Shown: piece by piece, positions 1-5,034 of the stretch
Layout of the letters: every line of letters begins with the position of its first letter
Numbering within the stretch: position 1 is the first letter of the stretch
Assembly (NCBI GenBank): GCA_902494545.1
Contig: CABUTP010000044.1
Span: 1 to 9,312 of the forward strand
Source: an uncultured Collinsella sp.
GTDB lineage: Bacteria; Actinomycetota; Coriobacteriia; Coriobacteriales; Coriobacteriaceae
Length of the DNA: 9,312 bases
Direction of reading: 5' to 3'
Translations under genes and position numbers: made by a program
The notes under the pieces: model-generated
Database searches by the model: none
What the model was told of the DNA's origin: nothing
The model's input: only the letters and a program-made list of their open reading frames with translations

Positions 1-250
1 CCATACTCCATTCAACCTGAGCCCCCAGGCCTTCAGCATGCTGTTGAAACCGCTCACCAAGTTCGGCACCGCTCAGCAACGGAATGCCAGGATAATTCTC
101 AATCTCGTTGCTCGTGGCAATCTGTCCGCCCGACATGCCCTGCTCAAGGACAGTCGTCGTCAGGTTGGCGCGCGCCGCATAAATGGCGGCAGCATAGCCC
201 GCGGGGCCGCCGCCGATGATCGCAACATCGATTGTCTGATCGGTAATCAT
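1..250 (-). CDS. trxB: Thioredoxin reductase, N-terminal part (cut by window edge)
   Basis: The first 83 residues of a NADPH-dependent flavoprotein that reduces thioredoxin in the cytoplasm; the rest lies beyond base 1. The N-terminus shows the FAD dinucleotide-binding motif GGGPAG at about residues 13-18, followed by AAIYAARANL. Further on are SGGQIATSNEIENYPG and a GAELGERFQQHAE segment, the typical order in bacterial TrxB. The CxxC redox pair would lie outside the window, so activity cannot be judged. The ATG at 250-248 is chosen because GAGAGGA (complement of 257-263) sits 6 nt upstream. It diverges from the glycosyltransferase gene across about 118 bp. An alkyl hydroperoxide reductase F-type or ferredoxin-NADP reductase relative is possible, but the N-terminal sequence fits TrxB best. 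Confidence 0.9.
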   Translation of the reverse strand, partial: MITDQTIDVAIIGGGPAGYAAAIYAARANLTTTVLEQGMSGGQIATSNEIENYPGIPLLSGAELGERFQQHAEGLGAQVEWSM

Positions 251-368
251 GAAGAGTCCTCTCGTCGAAACGTTGTCGTTCTTTGCGCTCATACCCAAAT
301 TTTCGTGAACGTGACACTCATGCACTACAATGATAAATCCGTGTTACAACGTCGAAGGGGAGTTATCG
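251..368. promoter_or_regulatory. Divergent trxB / glycosyltransferase intergenic region
   Basis: A 118-bp gap between two divergent starts, so it must hold or border both promoters. On the plus strand GTGACA (about 309-314), 17 nt before TAAATC, and TACAAT near 326-331 are weak -35/-10 candidates. On the minus strand I see only poor matches such as TATGAG. No clear operator palindrome is visible. The region's role follows from gene layout, and the exact promoters are not resolved. Confidence 0.4.
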
Positions 369-1670
369 ATGGATCAGACGCAGACGAGCGACGACGCTCC
401 CCTGCTCACGCACAGCACTCCCCAATCGGAGCAAACCACACTCTTGGCTCAGCAAAAACCTCTCGTGACCATCGTGCACGCCTCGGTCGGCTCGGGTCAC
501 AAGGCCGCCGCAAATGCGATTGCGCAAGCATTCGACCTCATCCGCGGCACCAATGGAATCCCCGAGGATGTTGAGATTGAAGTGCTCGATATCCTTGATT
601 TTGGACGTATTAAATTCGATGGCAATAAGACCGCGGCTTCTTTTACAGGAGCCACGCGCCCCATTTACGATCTGACCTGGAGATATACGCTTACGGGACA
701 TCTTCTCTGGGGTGGCGGCACGGCATGGTCGCGAATTATGTTCCCCGCCTTCAACGAATATATACGTAGCCGCAGGCCCATAGCCGTGGTCGCAACGCAC
801 ATCACAGCAGCCAATGTTGCCGTGGGCGCCCGCGTAATTACGGGTATCGATTATCCAATCGTCTGCGTCCCGACCGACTACGAAGTCGAGGGCTGGTGGC
901 CCCACAAGGACACCGATCTCTTCTGTGTTGCCAATGAATTCATGGCCGAAACGCTGCGTCCGCGCAAGGTGCCCGAGACAAAGATTCGCATTACCGGCAT
1001 TCCTATTCGCGCCGGATTCGACACGGATTACGATCGCGAGGAAGAGCTAGCCAAGTTCAAACTCCCCGCCGACAAGACCGTCGTGTTGGTAATGGCCGGT
1101 GCCAGCTTGTCTCAGCCTTACGTCCGCTTTCGCGCGGCGATGGACCACACACTCCCCTTCCTGCGAAGCTTCGAAGACATGCACTTTGTATTTTTGCCCG
1201 GCAAAGACGTGGAGTATGCCACCCGGCTGAAGACGCTCTTCGATGCCATGAAGCTCGAGAACGTCACGGTGCTGGACTATGTCGACGACATGGCGGCCCT
1301 CATGCACGGCTGCGACCTGGCAATCCTCAAATCGGGCGGACTCACGGTCACCGAGTGCCTATGCGCACATCTGCCGATGATCCTGCTGGGCAAGTCCTAT
1401 GGCCAGGAAAAGGCCAACACCACTATGCTCACCGGCATGGGCGCCAGCATGCACGTCACCACGGCACGAGAGCTCATCGTGACGTTGCGCCATCTCCACG
1501 ATCATCCGGAGTCGCTCAAGGCATTGCTCATCAATGGCGAAGTACTGCGCCGCCCCCACGCAGCCGAAGACATCGCGATCGCCACCATGGAACTCGCAGG
1601 CAAACCCCAAAAGCGCAAACGAGCCTTCTGCCGCTTCTACTGGGGCGAAAAACCCGCGCATATCCGCTAG
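369..1670 (+). CDS. MGDG synthase-like / UgtP-like glycolipid glycosyltransferase
   Basis: A 433-residue GT-B glycosyltransferase of the family that adds sugar from a UDP-sugar to diacylglycerol (plant MGDG synthase, Bacillus UgtP), acting at the inner face of the membrane to make glycolipid. After a polar 30-residue tail, the acceptor-side domain opens with VTIVHASVGSGHKAAANAI (GSGH at 41-44), the family's glycine/histidine signature. The donor-side domain has KSGGLTVTE (321-329) and GQEKANT (345-351), which bind the nucleotide-sugar in GT28-type enzymes. There is no signal peptide or membrane helix, as expected for a peripheral enzyme. The length is slightly above UgtP (about 380). The ATG at 369 is chosen over an in-frame ATG at 330 because GAAGGGGAG (354-362) sits 6 nt before it. 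The gene stands alone. The sugar and acceptor cannot be read from the sequence. Confidence 0.85.
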   Translation: MDQTQTSDDAPLLTHSTPQSEQTTLLAQQKPLVTIVHASVGSGHKAAANAIAQAFDLIRGTNGIPEDVEIEVLDILDFGRIKFDGNKTAASFTGATRPIYDLTWRYTLTGHLLWGGGTAWSRIMFPAFNEYIRSRRPIAVVATHITAANVAVGARVITGIDYPIVCVPTDYEVEGWWPHKDTDLFCVANEFMAETLRPRKVPETKIRITGIPIRAGFDTDYDREEELAKFKLPADKTVVLVMAGASLSQPYVRFRAAMDHTLPFLRSFEDMHFVFLPGKDVEYATRLKTLFDAMKLENVTVLDYVDDMAALMHGCDLAILKSGGLTVTECLCAHLPMILLGKSYGQEKANTTMLTGMGASMHVTTARELIVTLRHLHDHPESLKALLINGEVLRRPHAAEDIAIATMELAGKPQKRKRAFCRFYWGEKPAHIR

Positions 1671-1683
1671 CGTCTTAAAGTCC

Positions 1684-1787
1684 GCTTGCCTGTGGGAGGC
1701 CCCTATATATCATCCCGTGCTCAAACATTCTCGCTTCGCTGCGAAACTGCGCGCGGGATGATATATAGGGGCCTCCCACAGGCAAGC
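1684..1787 (-). repeat. Hairpin element A: 34-bp perfect inverted repeat with conserved loop
   Basis: The arms at 1684-1717 and 1754-1787 are perfect reverse complements over 34 bp, separated by a 36-nt loop (1718-1753). The loop holds a smaller stem (TCGC...GCGA). Read on the minus strand, the loop begins CGCGCAGTTTCGCAGCG and ends GAGAATGTTTGAGCA, which is nearly the loop of element B. The element starts 13 bp after the glycosyltransferase stop. No poly-T follows on either side, so a classic intrinsic terminator is not shown. It is probably a dispersed genomic repeat (MITE- or REP-like), which is an inference. Confidence 0.9.
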
Positions 1788-1811
1788 TGCGTTTACGTGT
1801 TAGCAGTTACG

Positions 1812-1851
1812 CCAGATTCCCCACCATTAGAAAATACAAAGGTGAATCCGG
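1812..1851. repeat. Imperfect 11-bp inverted repeat
   Basis: CCAGATTCCCC at 1812-1822 and GGTGAATCCGG at 1841-1851 pair at 9 of 11 positions around an AT-rich 18-nt loop. It lies between element A and the 49-nt hairpin. It may be a decayed hairpin or chance. Confidence 0.35.
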
Positions 1852-1864
1852 AAAATTCAAATGC

Positions 1865-1913
1865 AGTAAGCCAATGCGACAAAGGGACTGTTCCTTAGTC
1901 GCATTGGCTTACT
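1865..1913. repeat. 49-nt hairpin carrying GCGACAAAGGGACTGTTCC motif
   Basis: The arms at 1865-1880 and 1898-1913 are perfect 16-bp reverse complements (AGTAAGCCAATGCGAC / GTCGCATTGGCTTACT). After one A/A mismatch the stem continues inward (1882-1887 with 1891-1896, including one G/T wobble) to a 3-nt tip. The result is a near-complete cruciform. The next bases are AGAAAAG, so no T-run follows on the plus strand. From memory, short palindromes with this core are common around REP-associated transposases in gut Clostridia and Coriobacteriia. I could not check this. It may work as a terminator for one or both flanking genes. Confidence 0.8.
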
Positions 1914-1946
1914 AGAAAAGTAAATTATGTCTCAAGCGAGTAGCCG

Positions 1947-2049
1947 CCCGCCCGCCTCTCACACATATCGTTCCACGCGCAGTTTCGCAGCGAGCGAAGC
2001 GAAGCGAGAATGTTTGAGCATGGAATGATATGTGGGAGAGGCGGGCGGG
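1947..2049 (+). repeat. Hairpin element B: 29-bp inverted repeat, same loop as element A
   Basis: The arms at 1947-1975 and 2021-2049 are reverse complements at 27 of 29 positions, around a 45-nt loop (1976-2020). The loop equals the reverse complement of element A's loop plus a 9-nt insertion made of AGCGA-type units (1987-2005 region), so A and B belong to one family in opposite orientations. The stem sequence differs from A's while staying self-complementary. No open frame within it is credible. Confidence 0.88.
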
Positions 2050-2066
2050 AGGGATACGAGCGCCCC

Positions 2067-2110
2067 GCGAGAATGATTGAGCATAGAATGCTATATAGGG
2101 GCCTCCCACG
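2067..2110 (+). repeat. Half copy C of the same hairpin element
   Basis: GCGAGAATGATTGAGCATAG matches the end of the A/B loop with one change in GAATGTTTGAGCA. It is followed by an arm whose TATATAGGGGCCTCCCAC (2092-2109) is identical to element A's right arm over 18 bp. There is no left half before it; GGGATACGAGCGCCC precedes it directly after element B. It ends about 20 bp before the dut stop codon. It is either a truncated insertion or the remnant of a recombination between copies. Confidence 0.75.
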
Positions 2111-2129
2111 GGTGAGCGGACGGAAGCGT

Positions 2130-2573
2130 CTAAGCAACACCGCTAGAACCGAAACCGCCGGCTCCTCGGTCGGTTTCGTCTAGTTCTTGTACTTCTACGA
2201 GGTTGACCGTGGGGACTTCTTGGATGACGAGCTGGGCGATGCGGTCGCCTTTGTTGATTTGGATGTTGTTCGTGGGGTCTAGGTTGATGAGGATGACTTT
2301 GAGCTCTCCTCGGTAGTGGGCGTCGATAAGGCCAGGCGTGTTGACTATAGACAGGCCCTGCTTAATGGCTAGGCCGCTGCGGGGCTGGACGAAGCCGGCG
2401 TAACCGTCGGGCAGGGCGATGGCTAGGCCCGTGGAGACCAGACGACGCTCAAAGGGCTTCAGAATGCAATCCTCGTTGGAACGCAGGTCAAGACCGGCAT
2501 CCGTGGGATGTGCGTATTTGGGAAGCTCGACCGTGGGGTCGAGACGTTTAATGTTAACGGTAATGTTGGACAT
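2130..2573 (-). CDS. dut: Deoxyuridine 5'-triphosphate nucleotidohydrolase (dUTPase)
   Basis: A 147-residue trimeric cytoplasmic enzyme that hydrolyses dUTP to dUMP and pyrophosphate, keeping uracil out of DNA and feeding dTMP synthesis. All five family motifs are present in order. They are DAGLDL (25-30), PRSGLA (64-69), GLIDAHYRGE (81-90, with D84 the expected catalytic aspartate), KGDRIAQLVI (108-117) and the C-terminal RGAGGFGSSG arm (136-145) that closes over the nucleotide. The length is normal. The start lies 4 bp after the nrdR stop, and its ribosome site AGGTGA overlaps the last codons of nrdR, so the two are probably translationally coupled. It is the last gene of the LysM-nrdR-dut string and ends against the repeat-filled region. 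Confidence 0.96.
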   Translation of the reverse strand: MSNITVNIKRLDPTVELPKYAHPTDAGLDLRSNEDCILKPFERRLVSTGLAIALPDGYAGFVQPRSGLAIKQGLSIVNTPGLIDAHYRGELKVILINLDPTNNIQINKGDRIAQLVIQEVPTVNLVEVQELDETDRGAGGFGSSGVA

Positions 2574-2577
2574 GAAA

Positions 2578-3021
2578 TCACCTTAGCTTGTCGAGCTCTT
2601 GCAGAAATTCATCGACATCTTTGAAATCGCGATAGACCGAGGCAAAGCGGATGTAGGCAACTTTATCAACCTTGGCCAACCGCTTGAGCACCATATCGCC
2701 CAGTTCGTGAGACGTAACGGCCGTGAGGGTACGGGAGCGAAGCTCAACCTCAATATCGTCAATGATCTCGTTGAGCTTTTTAGTGTCAATATCTCGCTTG
2801 ATCGTGGCGCGCATCAAACCGACCAGCAACTTATTGCGATCGAACCGTTGCTTGGATCCGTCTGACTTAATGACCTCGATAGGGTCTTCACAACGCTCAA
2901 ATGTCGTAAAGCGATAATTGCATGAGCAGCATTCGCGACGGCGCTTGATGGTGTTATTAGATTCCTGCATACGGGAATCAACGACGCGGGTATGTGCCTT
3001 GCCGCATTTGGGACAGCGCAT
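2578..3021 (-). CDS. nrdR: Transcriptional repressor NrdR
   Basis: A 147-residue regulator that senses ATP/dATP and represses ribonucleotide reductase genes by binding paired NrdR boxes. The N-terminal zinc ribbon has MRCPKCG (C3, C6) and ECCSC (C31 and C34 as the second pair), with the family strings RVVDSR (12-17), RRRECC (27-32) and RFTTFER (37-43). An ATP-cone domain follows from about residue 46 (PIEVIKSDGSKQRFDRNKL) to about 136. The ATG at 3021-3019 is preceded by AGAGGAGG, 3 bases short of GGTACC. The start codon itself lies in an 11-bp inverted repeat (see that entry). It lies 51 bp after the LysM gene and 4 bp before dut, consistent with one operon. I see no NrdR box in its own upstream gap. 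Confidence 0.96.
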   Translation of the reverse strand: MRCPKCGKAHTRVVDSRMQESNNTIKRRRECCSCNYRFTTFERCEDPIEVIKSDGSKQRFDRNKLLVGLMRATIKRDIDTKKLNEIIDDIEVELRSRTLTAVTSHELGDMVLKRLAKVDKVAYIRFASVYRDFKDVDEFLQELDKLR

Positions 3022-3058
3022 GGTACCTCCTCTAAAACGATTACAAGGGTACCATGCG
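3017..3058 (-). promoter_or_regulatory. Inverted repeat that would pair the nrdR start codon
   Basis: 3017-3027 (CGCATGGTACC) and 3048-3058 (GGTACCATGCG) are perfect 11-bp reverse complements with 20 nt between them. In the mRNA read from the minus strand, the downstream arm covers the ATG of nrdR and the bases joining it to the AGGAGG ribosome site. The Shine-Dalgarno core stays in the loop. Folding would restrict access to the start. Whether it regulates is inference; each arm contains the self-palindrome GGTACC. Confidence 0.6.
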
Positions 3059-3072
3059 GCGGGACTTAAATC

Positions 3073-3525
3073 TTAGGAACGTGCGGGAACTTTAAGATGC
3101 GCACCGGCATCGAGCGAGCCATGCTCCAGGTGATTGACGTTGCGGATCATATCAGAGGTCTCCTGTGTGGAAAGGCCTTCAATCGGATGCTCCTGGGCAA
3201 GCGACCACAAGGAATCACCAGACTGAACACGGACGGTCTCGTAGGTAACGTTGGATACCGACTCGGCATATGCGGCGTGACGAGAGCTGAAGATCGAGGT
3301 AGCAAGTACAAAGAAGAGCGTGAACGCAACGGCCAGGGCGACAATCGTCGAGGCCTTCAGGGCAACGGGGGCCGAAGTCGTGGCGACGCACTGGCTGCGA
3401 AAGGGCCTACCAGGCAGTGTTAGGAAACCAGACCGACCGCCTTTGACAACCGTGAAAGCCGGCGCCGCAGGCGCCTCGAGCTTAAGGGCGAGGTTTCCCT
3501 GGACCATATCCGTTGCGTTCATCAT
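3073..3525 (-). CDS. Membrane-anchored LysM protein, likely SOS cell-division suppressor (YneA/DivS/ChiZ type)
   Basis: A 150-residue protein with a 57-residue N-terminal tail (charge-mixed, proline/alanine patches) and one hydrophobic helix at about 58-79 (ASTIVALAVAFTLFFVLATS). A short linker follows, then a LysM domain at about 96-147 (YETVRVQSGDSLWSLA...HLKVPA) that should sit outside the membrane and touch peptidoglycan. Divergent LysM/lexA pairs are known: YneA in Bacillus, DivS in Corynebacterium and ChiZ (Rv2719c) in Mycobacterium all slow division during DNA damage. In Mycobacterium nrdR also follows. The promoter here overlaps a LexA box. Function is inferred from context and architecture, since LysM alone is not specific. 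Two adjacent ATG codons (3525, 3522) are possible starts; AGGAG is 3 nt from the first and 6 from the second, which slightly favours 3522. Confidence 0.85.
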   Translation of the reverse strand: MMNATDMVQGNLALKLEAPAAPAFTVVKGGRSGFLTLPGRPFRSQCVATTSAPVALKASTIVALAVAFTLFFVLATSIFSSRHAAYAESVSNVTYETVRVQSGDSLWSLAQEHPIEGLSTQETSDMIRNVNHLEHGSLDAGAHLKVPARS

Positions 3526-3592
3526 GTTCTCCTCTCGCGTGTTTTGCTGAGAACAGTTTTATCAAGCCGCGCGGACAAAAATGTCTAGCGCG

Positions 3593-3606
3593 AGAACGAA
3601 TGTTCG
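3593..3606. promoter_or_regulatory. LexA box 1
   Basis: AGAAC-GAAT-GTTCG fits the Gram-positive SOS consensus CGAAC-N4-GTTCG with one changed base. It covers the expected transcription start of the LysM gene, just downstream of its -10, so LexA bound here should block that promoter. Confidence 0.8.
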
Positions 3607-3612
3607 GTTATT

Positions 3613-3640
3613 ATTATCTTCGAACAGTTGTTCCTGTCAA
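3613..3640 (-). promoter_or_regulatory. Promoter of the LysM gene (and probably nrdR-dut)
   Basis: On the minus strand TTGACA (3640-3635) and GATAAT (3618-3613) are separated by 16 bp. This is a perfect -35 and a 5/6 -10 hexamer, predicting a start near 3606. The spacer holds LexA box 2 exactly, which is a strong SOS-repression layout. Confidence 0.8.
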
Positions 3641-3648
3641 GCAATAAT
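3619..3648 (+). promoter_or_regulatory. Possible lexA promoter (weak)
   Basis: AATAAT (3643-3648) is a 5/6 match to a -10 hexamer, with only a 3/6 -35 (TTCGAA, 3619-3624) at 18 bp. Its predicted start near 3655 falls inside LexA box 3 and its -35 overlaps box 2, which would fit autorepression. The -35 match is poor. Confidence 0.35.
3621..3634. promoter_or_regulatory. LexA box 2
   Basis: CGAAC-AGTT-GTTCC matches the SOS consensus with one changed end base. It fills the spacer between the -35 and -10 of the LysM-gene promoter. Confidence 0.85.
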
Positions 3649-3662
3649 CGAACATTTGTTTG
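3649..3662. promoter_or_regulatory. LexA box 3
   Basis: CGAAC-ATTT-GTTTG matches the SOS consensus with one change (C to T). It is closest to lexA, ending 23 bp before its ATG, and is the best placed for lexA self-control. Confidence 0.8.
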
Positions 3663-3685
3663 ACATTGGCAGAGAGGACCCCCTG

Positions 3686-4330
3686 ATGGCTCGCAAAATT
3701 ACCAAGCGTCAGCAGCAGATTTACGACTTCATCAAGGAATATCAGCAGGAGAAGGGCTATCCGCCCAGTGTGCGCGAGATGGCATCGGCCGTAGGCCTCT
3801 CCTCCCCCAGCACGGTGCATGCTCATCTCTCTGCCCTGGAGGCTCGAGGACTGCTCAAGCGCGATGCCACCAAGCCTCGCGCCCTAGAGCTCTTTGATGA
3901 GGACGGATCCTCTGTTTCGATTTCCAAATCCGATGAACCCACGGCGCCCCGCGGAACGGTCTCGCTGCCGCTCGTCGGTCGCGTCGCGGCTGGGATTCCC
4001 ATTCTGGCCGAACAAAATATCGAGGACACCTTTACCATCCCGACCGAAATCGCCACAGACCAGGGCTCCTTTATCCTTGAAGTGCACGGCAGCTCAATGA
4101 TCAATGTCGGCATCTACAACGGTGACTACATTATCGTTCGCGAGCAAAAGAGCGCCATGAACGGCGAAATCGTCGTGGCTATGATCGATGGCTCGGCGAC
4201 TGTCAAGACGTTCTACAAGGAGCAGGGGCGCGTGCGCTTGCAGCCCGAGAACGACACTATGGAGCCCATCTATGCGACGAACCCCGTTATTTTGGGTAAG
4301 GTTGTCGGGTTAATGCGCCGGTTCTCGTAA
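3686..4330 (+). CDS. lexA: LexA SOS repressor / self-cleaving S24 protease
   Basis: A 214-residue SOS repressor that cleaves itself when stimulated by RecA filaments. The N-terminal winged helix-turn-helix runs over about 1-65 (RQQQIYDFI, PPSVREMASAVGLSSPSTVHAHLSAL). The cleavage site is A102-G103 in RVAAGIPI. The S24 domain carries the catalytic pair S137 (HGSSM, where most LexA proteins read GDSM) and K174 (SATVKTFY). The ATG at 3686 is chosen because GAGAGGA (3672-3678) lies 7 nt upstream. An upstream in-frame ATG at 3581 would run through all three LexA boxes and is rejected. Its stop overlaps the next gene's ATG (TAATG). The three boxes upstream point to autoregulation. Confidence 0.97.
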   Translation: MARKITKRQQQIYDFIKEYQQEKGYPPSVREMASAVGLSSPSTVHAHLSALEARGLLKRDATKPRALELFDEDGSSVSISKSDEPTAPRGTVSLPLVGRVAAGIPILAEQNIEDTFTIPTEIATDQGSFILEVHGSSMINVGIYNGDYIIVREQKSAMNGEIVVAMIDGSATVKTFYKEQGRVRLQPENDTMEPIYATNPVILGKVVGLMRRFS

Positions 4331-5034
4331 TGCAAAAACGCATCACCATATTTGATACCGTCCGCGGGTTTACGATGCTGTCGATGGCAGGTTTTCACGC
4401 CTGCTACGATTTGGCCTACCTATATGGATGGGATATGCCATGGTTTACCGAAACGGTTTTCCAGGATATCTGGCGCGCAAGTATCAGCTGGGTATTTTTG
4501 TTTATCGCCGGTTGGATGTGCACGCTCTCGCGTAATAACGTTAAGCGCGCCCTCAAGTACGCGGCCGCAGCTTTGGTCGTATGGATTGCAACTACACTGG
4601 TATCAGTCGACGATTCGGTAAACTTTGGCATCATTTATTGCATGGCAGCGTGTACCGCGGTGGTTGCACTCACCCGTCCGTTACTTCAAAAAATACCGGG
4701 CTCGTGGGGCATCGCAGCGTGCCTTGTTCTTTTTGCCCTAACCTGGGGCATTCCAAAAGCGGTCTACCCACTCCCCTACCTGGCATGGCTTGGATTCCCA
4801 GGCCCGGGTTTTGTTTCGGGAGACTACTATCCGCTCATTCCGTTTGTCTTAATGTACCTTACCGGCTTCTTTACTGCCCAGGCAGCACAAGCATCAAGCC
4901 ACGAAGCGCCGGCATGGGCATACGCCAATCCCATGCCGGCGCTCGCAGTCCTCGGTCGGCACGCCTTACCGTTCTACCTGCTCCATCAGCCTGTCATTCT
5001 AGGCGTGCTAGAGCTCGTTTATTCCGTACGATAG
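4330..5034 (+). CDS. Multi-pass membrane protein, HGSNAT/DUF1624-like acyltransferase
   Basis: A 234-residue integral membrane protein with about six to seven hydrophobic segments. Near the N-terminus is the pattern FDTVRGFTMLSMAGFHACYDL (D9, RG 12-13, H23, D27). Near the end is LPFYLLHQPV (H219). Both are characteristic of the heparan-alpha-glucosaminide N-acetyltransferase (HGSNAT) catalytic-domain-like and DUF1624 family, in which membrane histidines move acyl groups across the membrane onto sugars. The substrate is unknown; a cell-wall or envelope glycan is plausible. It starts inside the lexA stop (TAATG), so it is translated with lexA and should share its SOS control. Its last 16 bp overlap the end of hflX on the other strand. 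The family call rests on motif spacing by eye. Confidence 0.7.
   Translation: MQKRITIFDTVRGFTMLSMAGFHACYDLAYLYGWDMPWFTETVFQDIWRASISWVFLFIAGWMCTLSRNNVKRALKYAAAALVVWIATTLVSVDDSVNFGIIYCMAACTAVVALTRPLLQKIPGSWGIAACLVLFALTWGIPKAVYPLPYLAWLGFPGPGFVSGDYYPLIPFVLMYLTGFFTAQAAQASSHEAPAWAYANPMPALAVLGRHALPFYLLHQPVILGVLELVYSVR

Larger units (their letters stand above)
1671..2129. other. Convergent intergenic region filled with inverted repeats
   Basis: 459 bp without a credible gene, lying between the 3' ends of the glycosyltransferase (plus) and dut (minus). It contains hairpin element A (1684-1787), an imperfect repeat (1812-1851), a 49-nt hairpin (1865-1913), element B (1947-2049) and a half copy C (2067-2110). 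The short open frames here simply read through these repeats and give the same peptide motif (GGPYI...AQTFSLRCETARG) in opposite directions. I treat them as non-coding. The stretch probably serves as the transcription end for both genes, although no hairpin is followed by a clear T-run. Confidence 0.75.

Noticed and set aside
1686..1898. Open frame on the plus strand containing GGPYISSRAQTFSLRCETARG
   Set aside because: It lies in hairpin element A, and the same peptide pattern appears on the minus strand in B and C. The reading is a by-product of the repeat, with no ribosome site.
1912..2109. Minus-strand frame with GGPYIAFYAQSFSRG
   Set aside because: It reads through elements C and B and has no ribosome site or recognisable protein features. 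It is repeat-derived.
3041..3055. Four-codon upstream frame (MVPL, stop) before nrdR on the minus strand
   Set aside because: It has no ribosome site and its ATG comes from the inverted-repeat arm, so chance is the simpler explanation.
3660..3665. TTGACA on the plus strand just before lexA
   Set aside because: A matching -10 would fall on the lexA start codon, leaving no room for a leader. Part of the match is the end of LexA box 3.
3581..3685. Upstream in-frame extension of lexA
   Set aside because: It would place three LexA boxes and the LysM-gene promoter inside coding DNA. The ATG at 3686 has a well-placed GAGAGGA and gives the normal LexA length.
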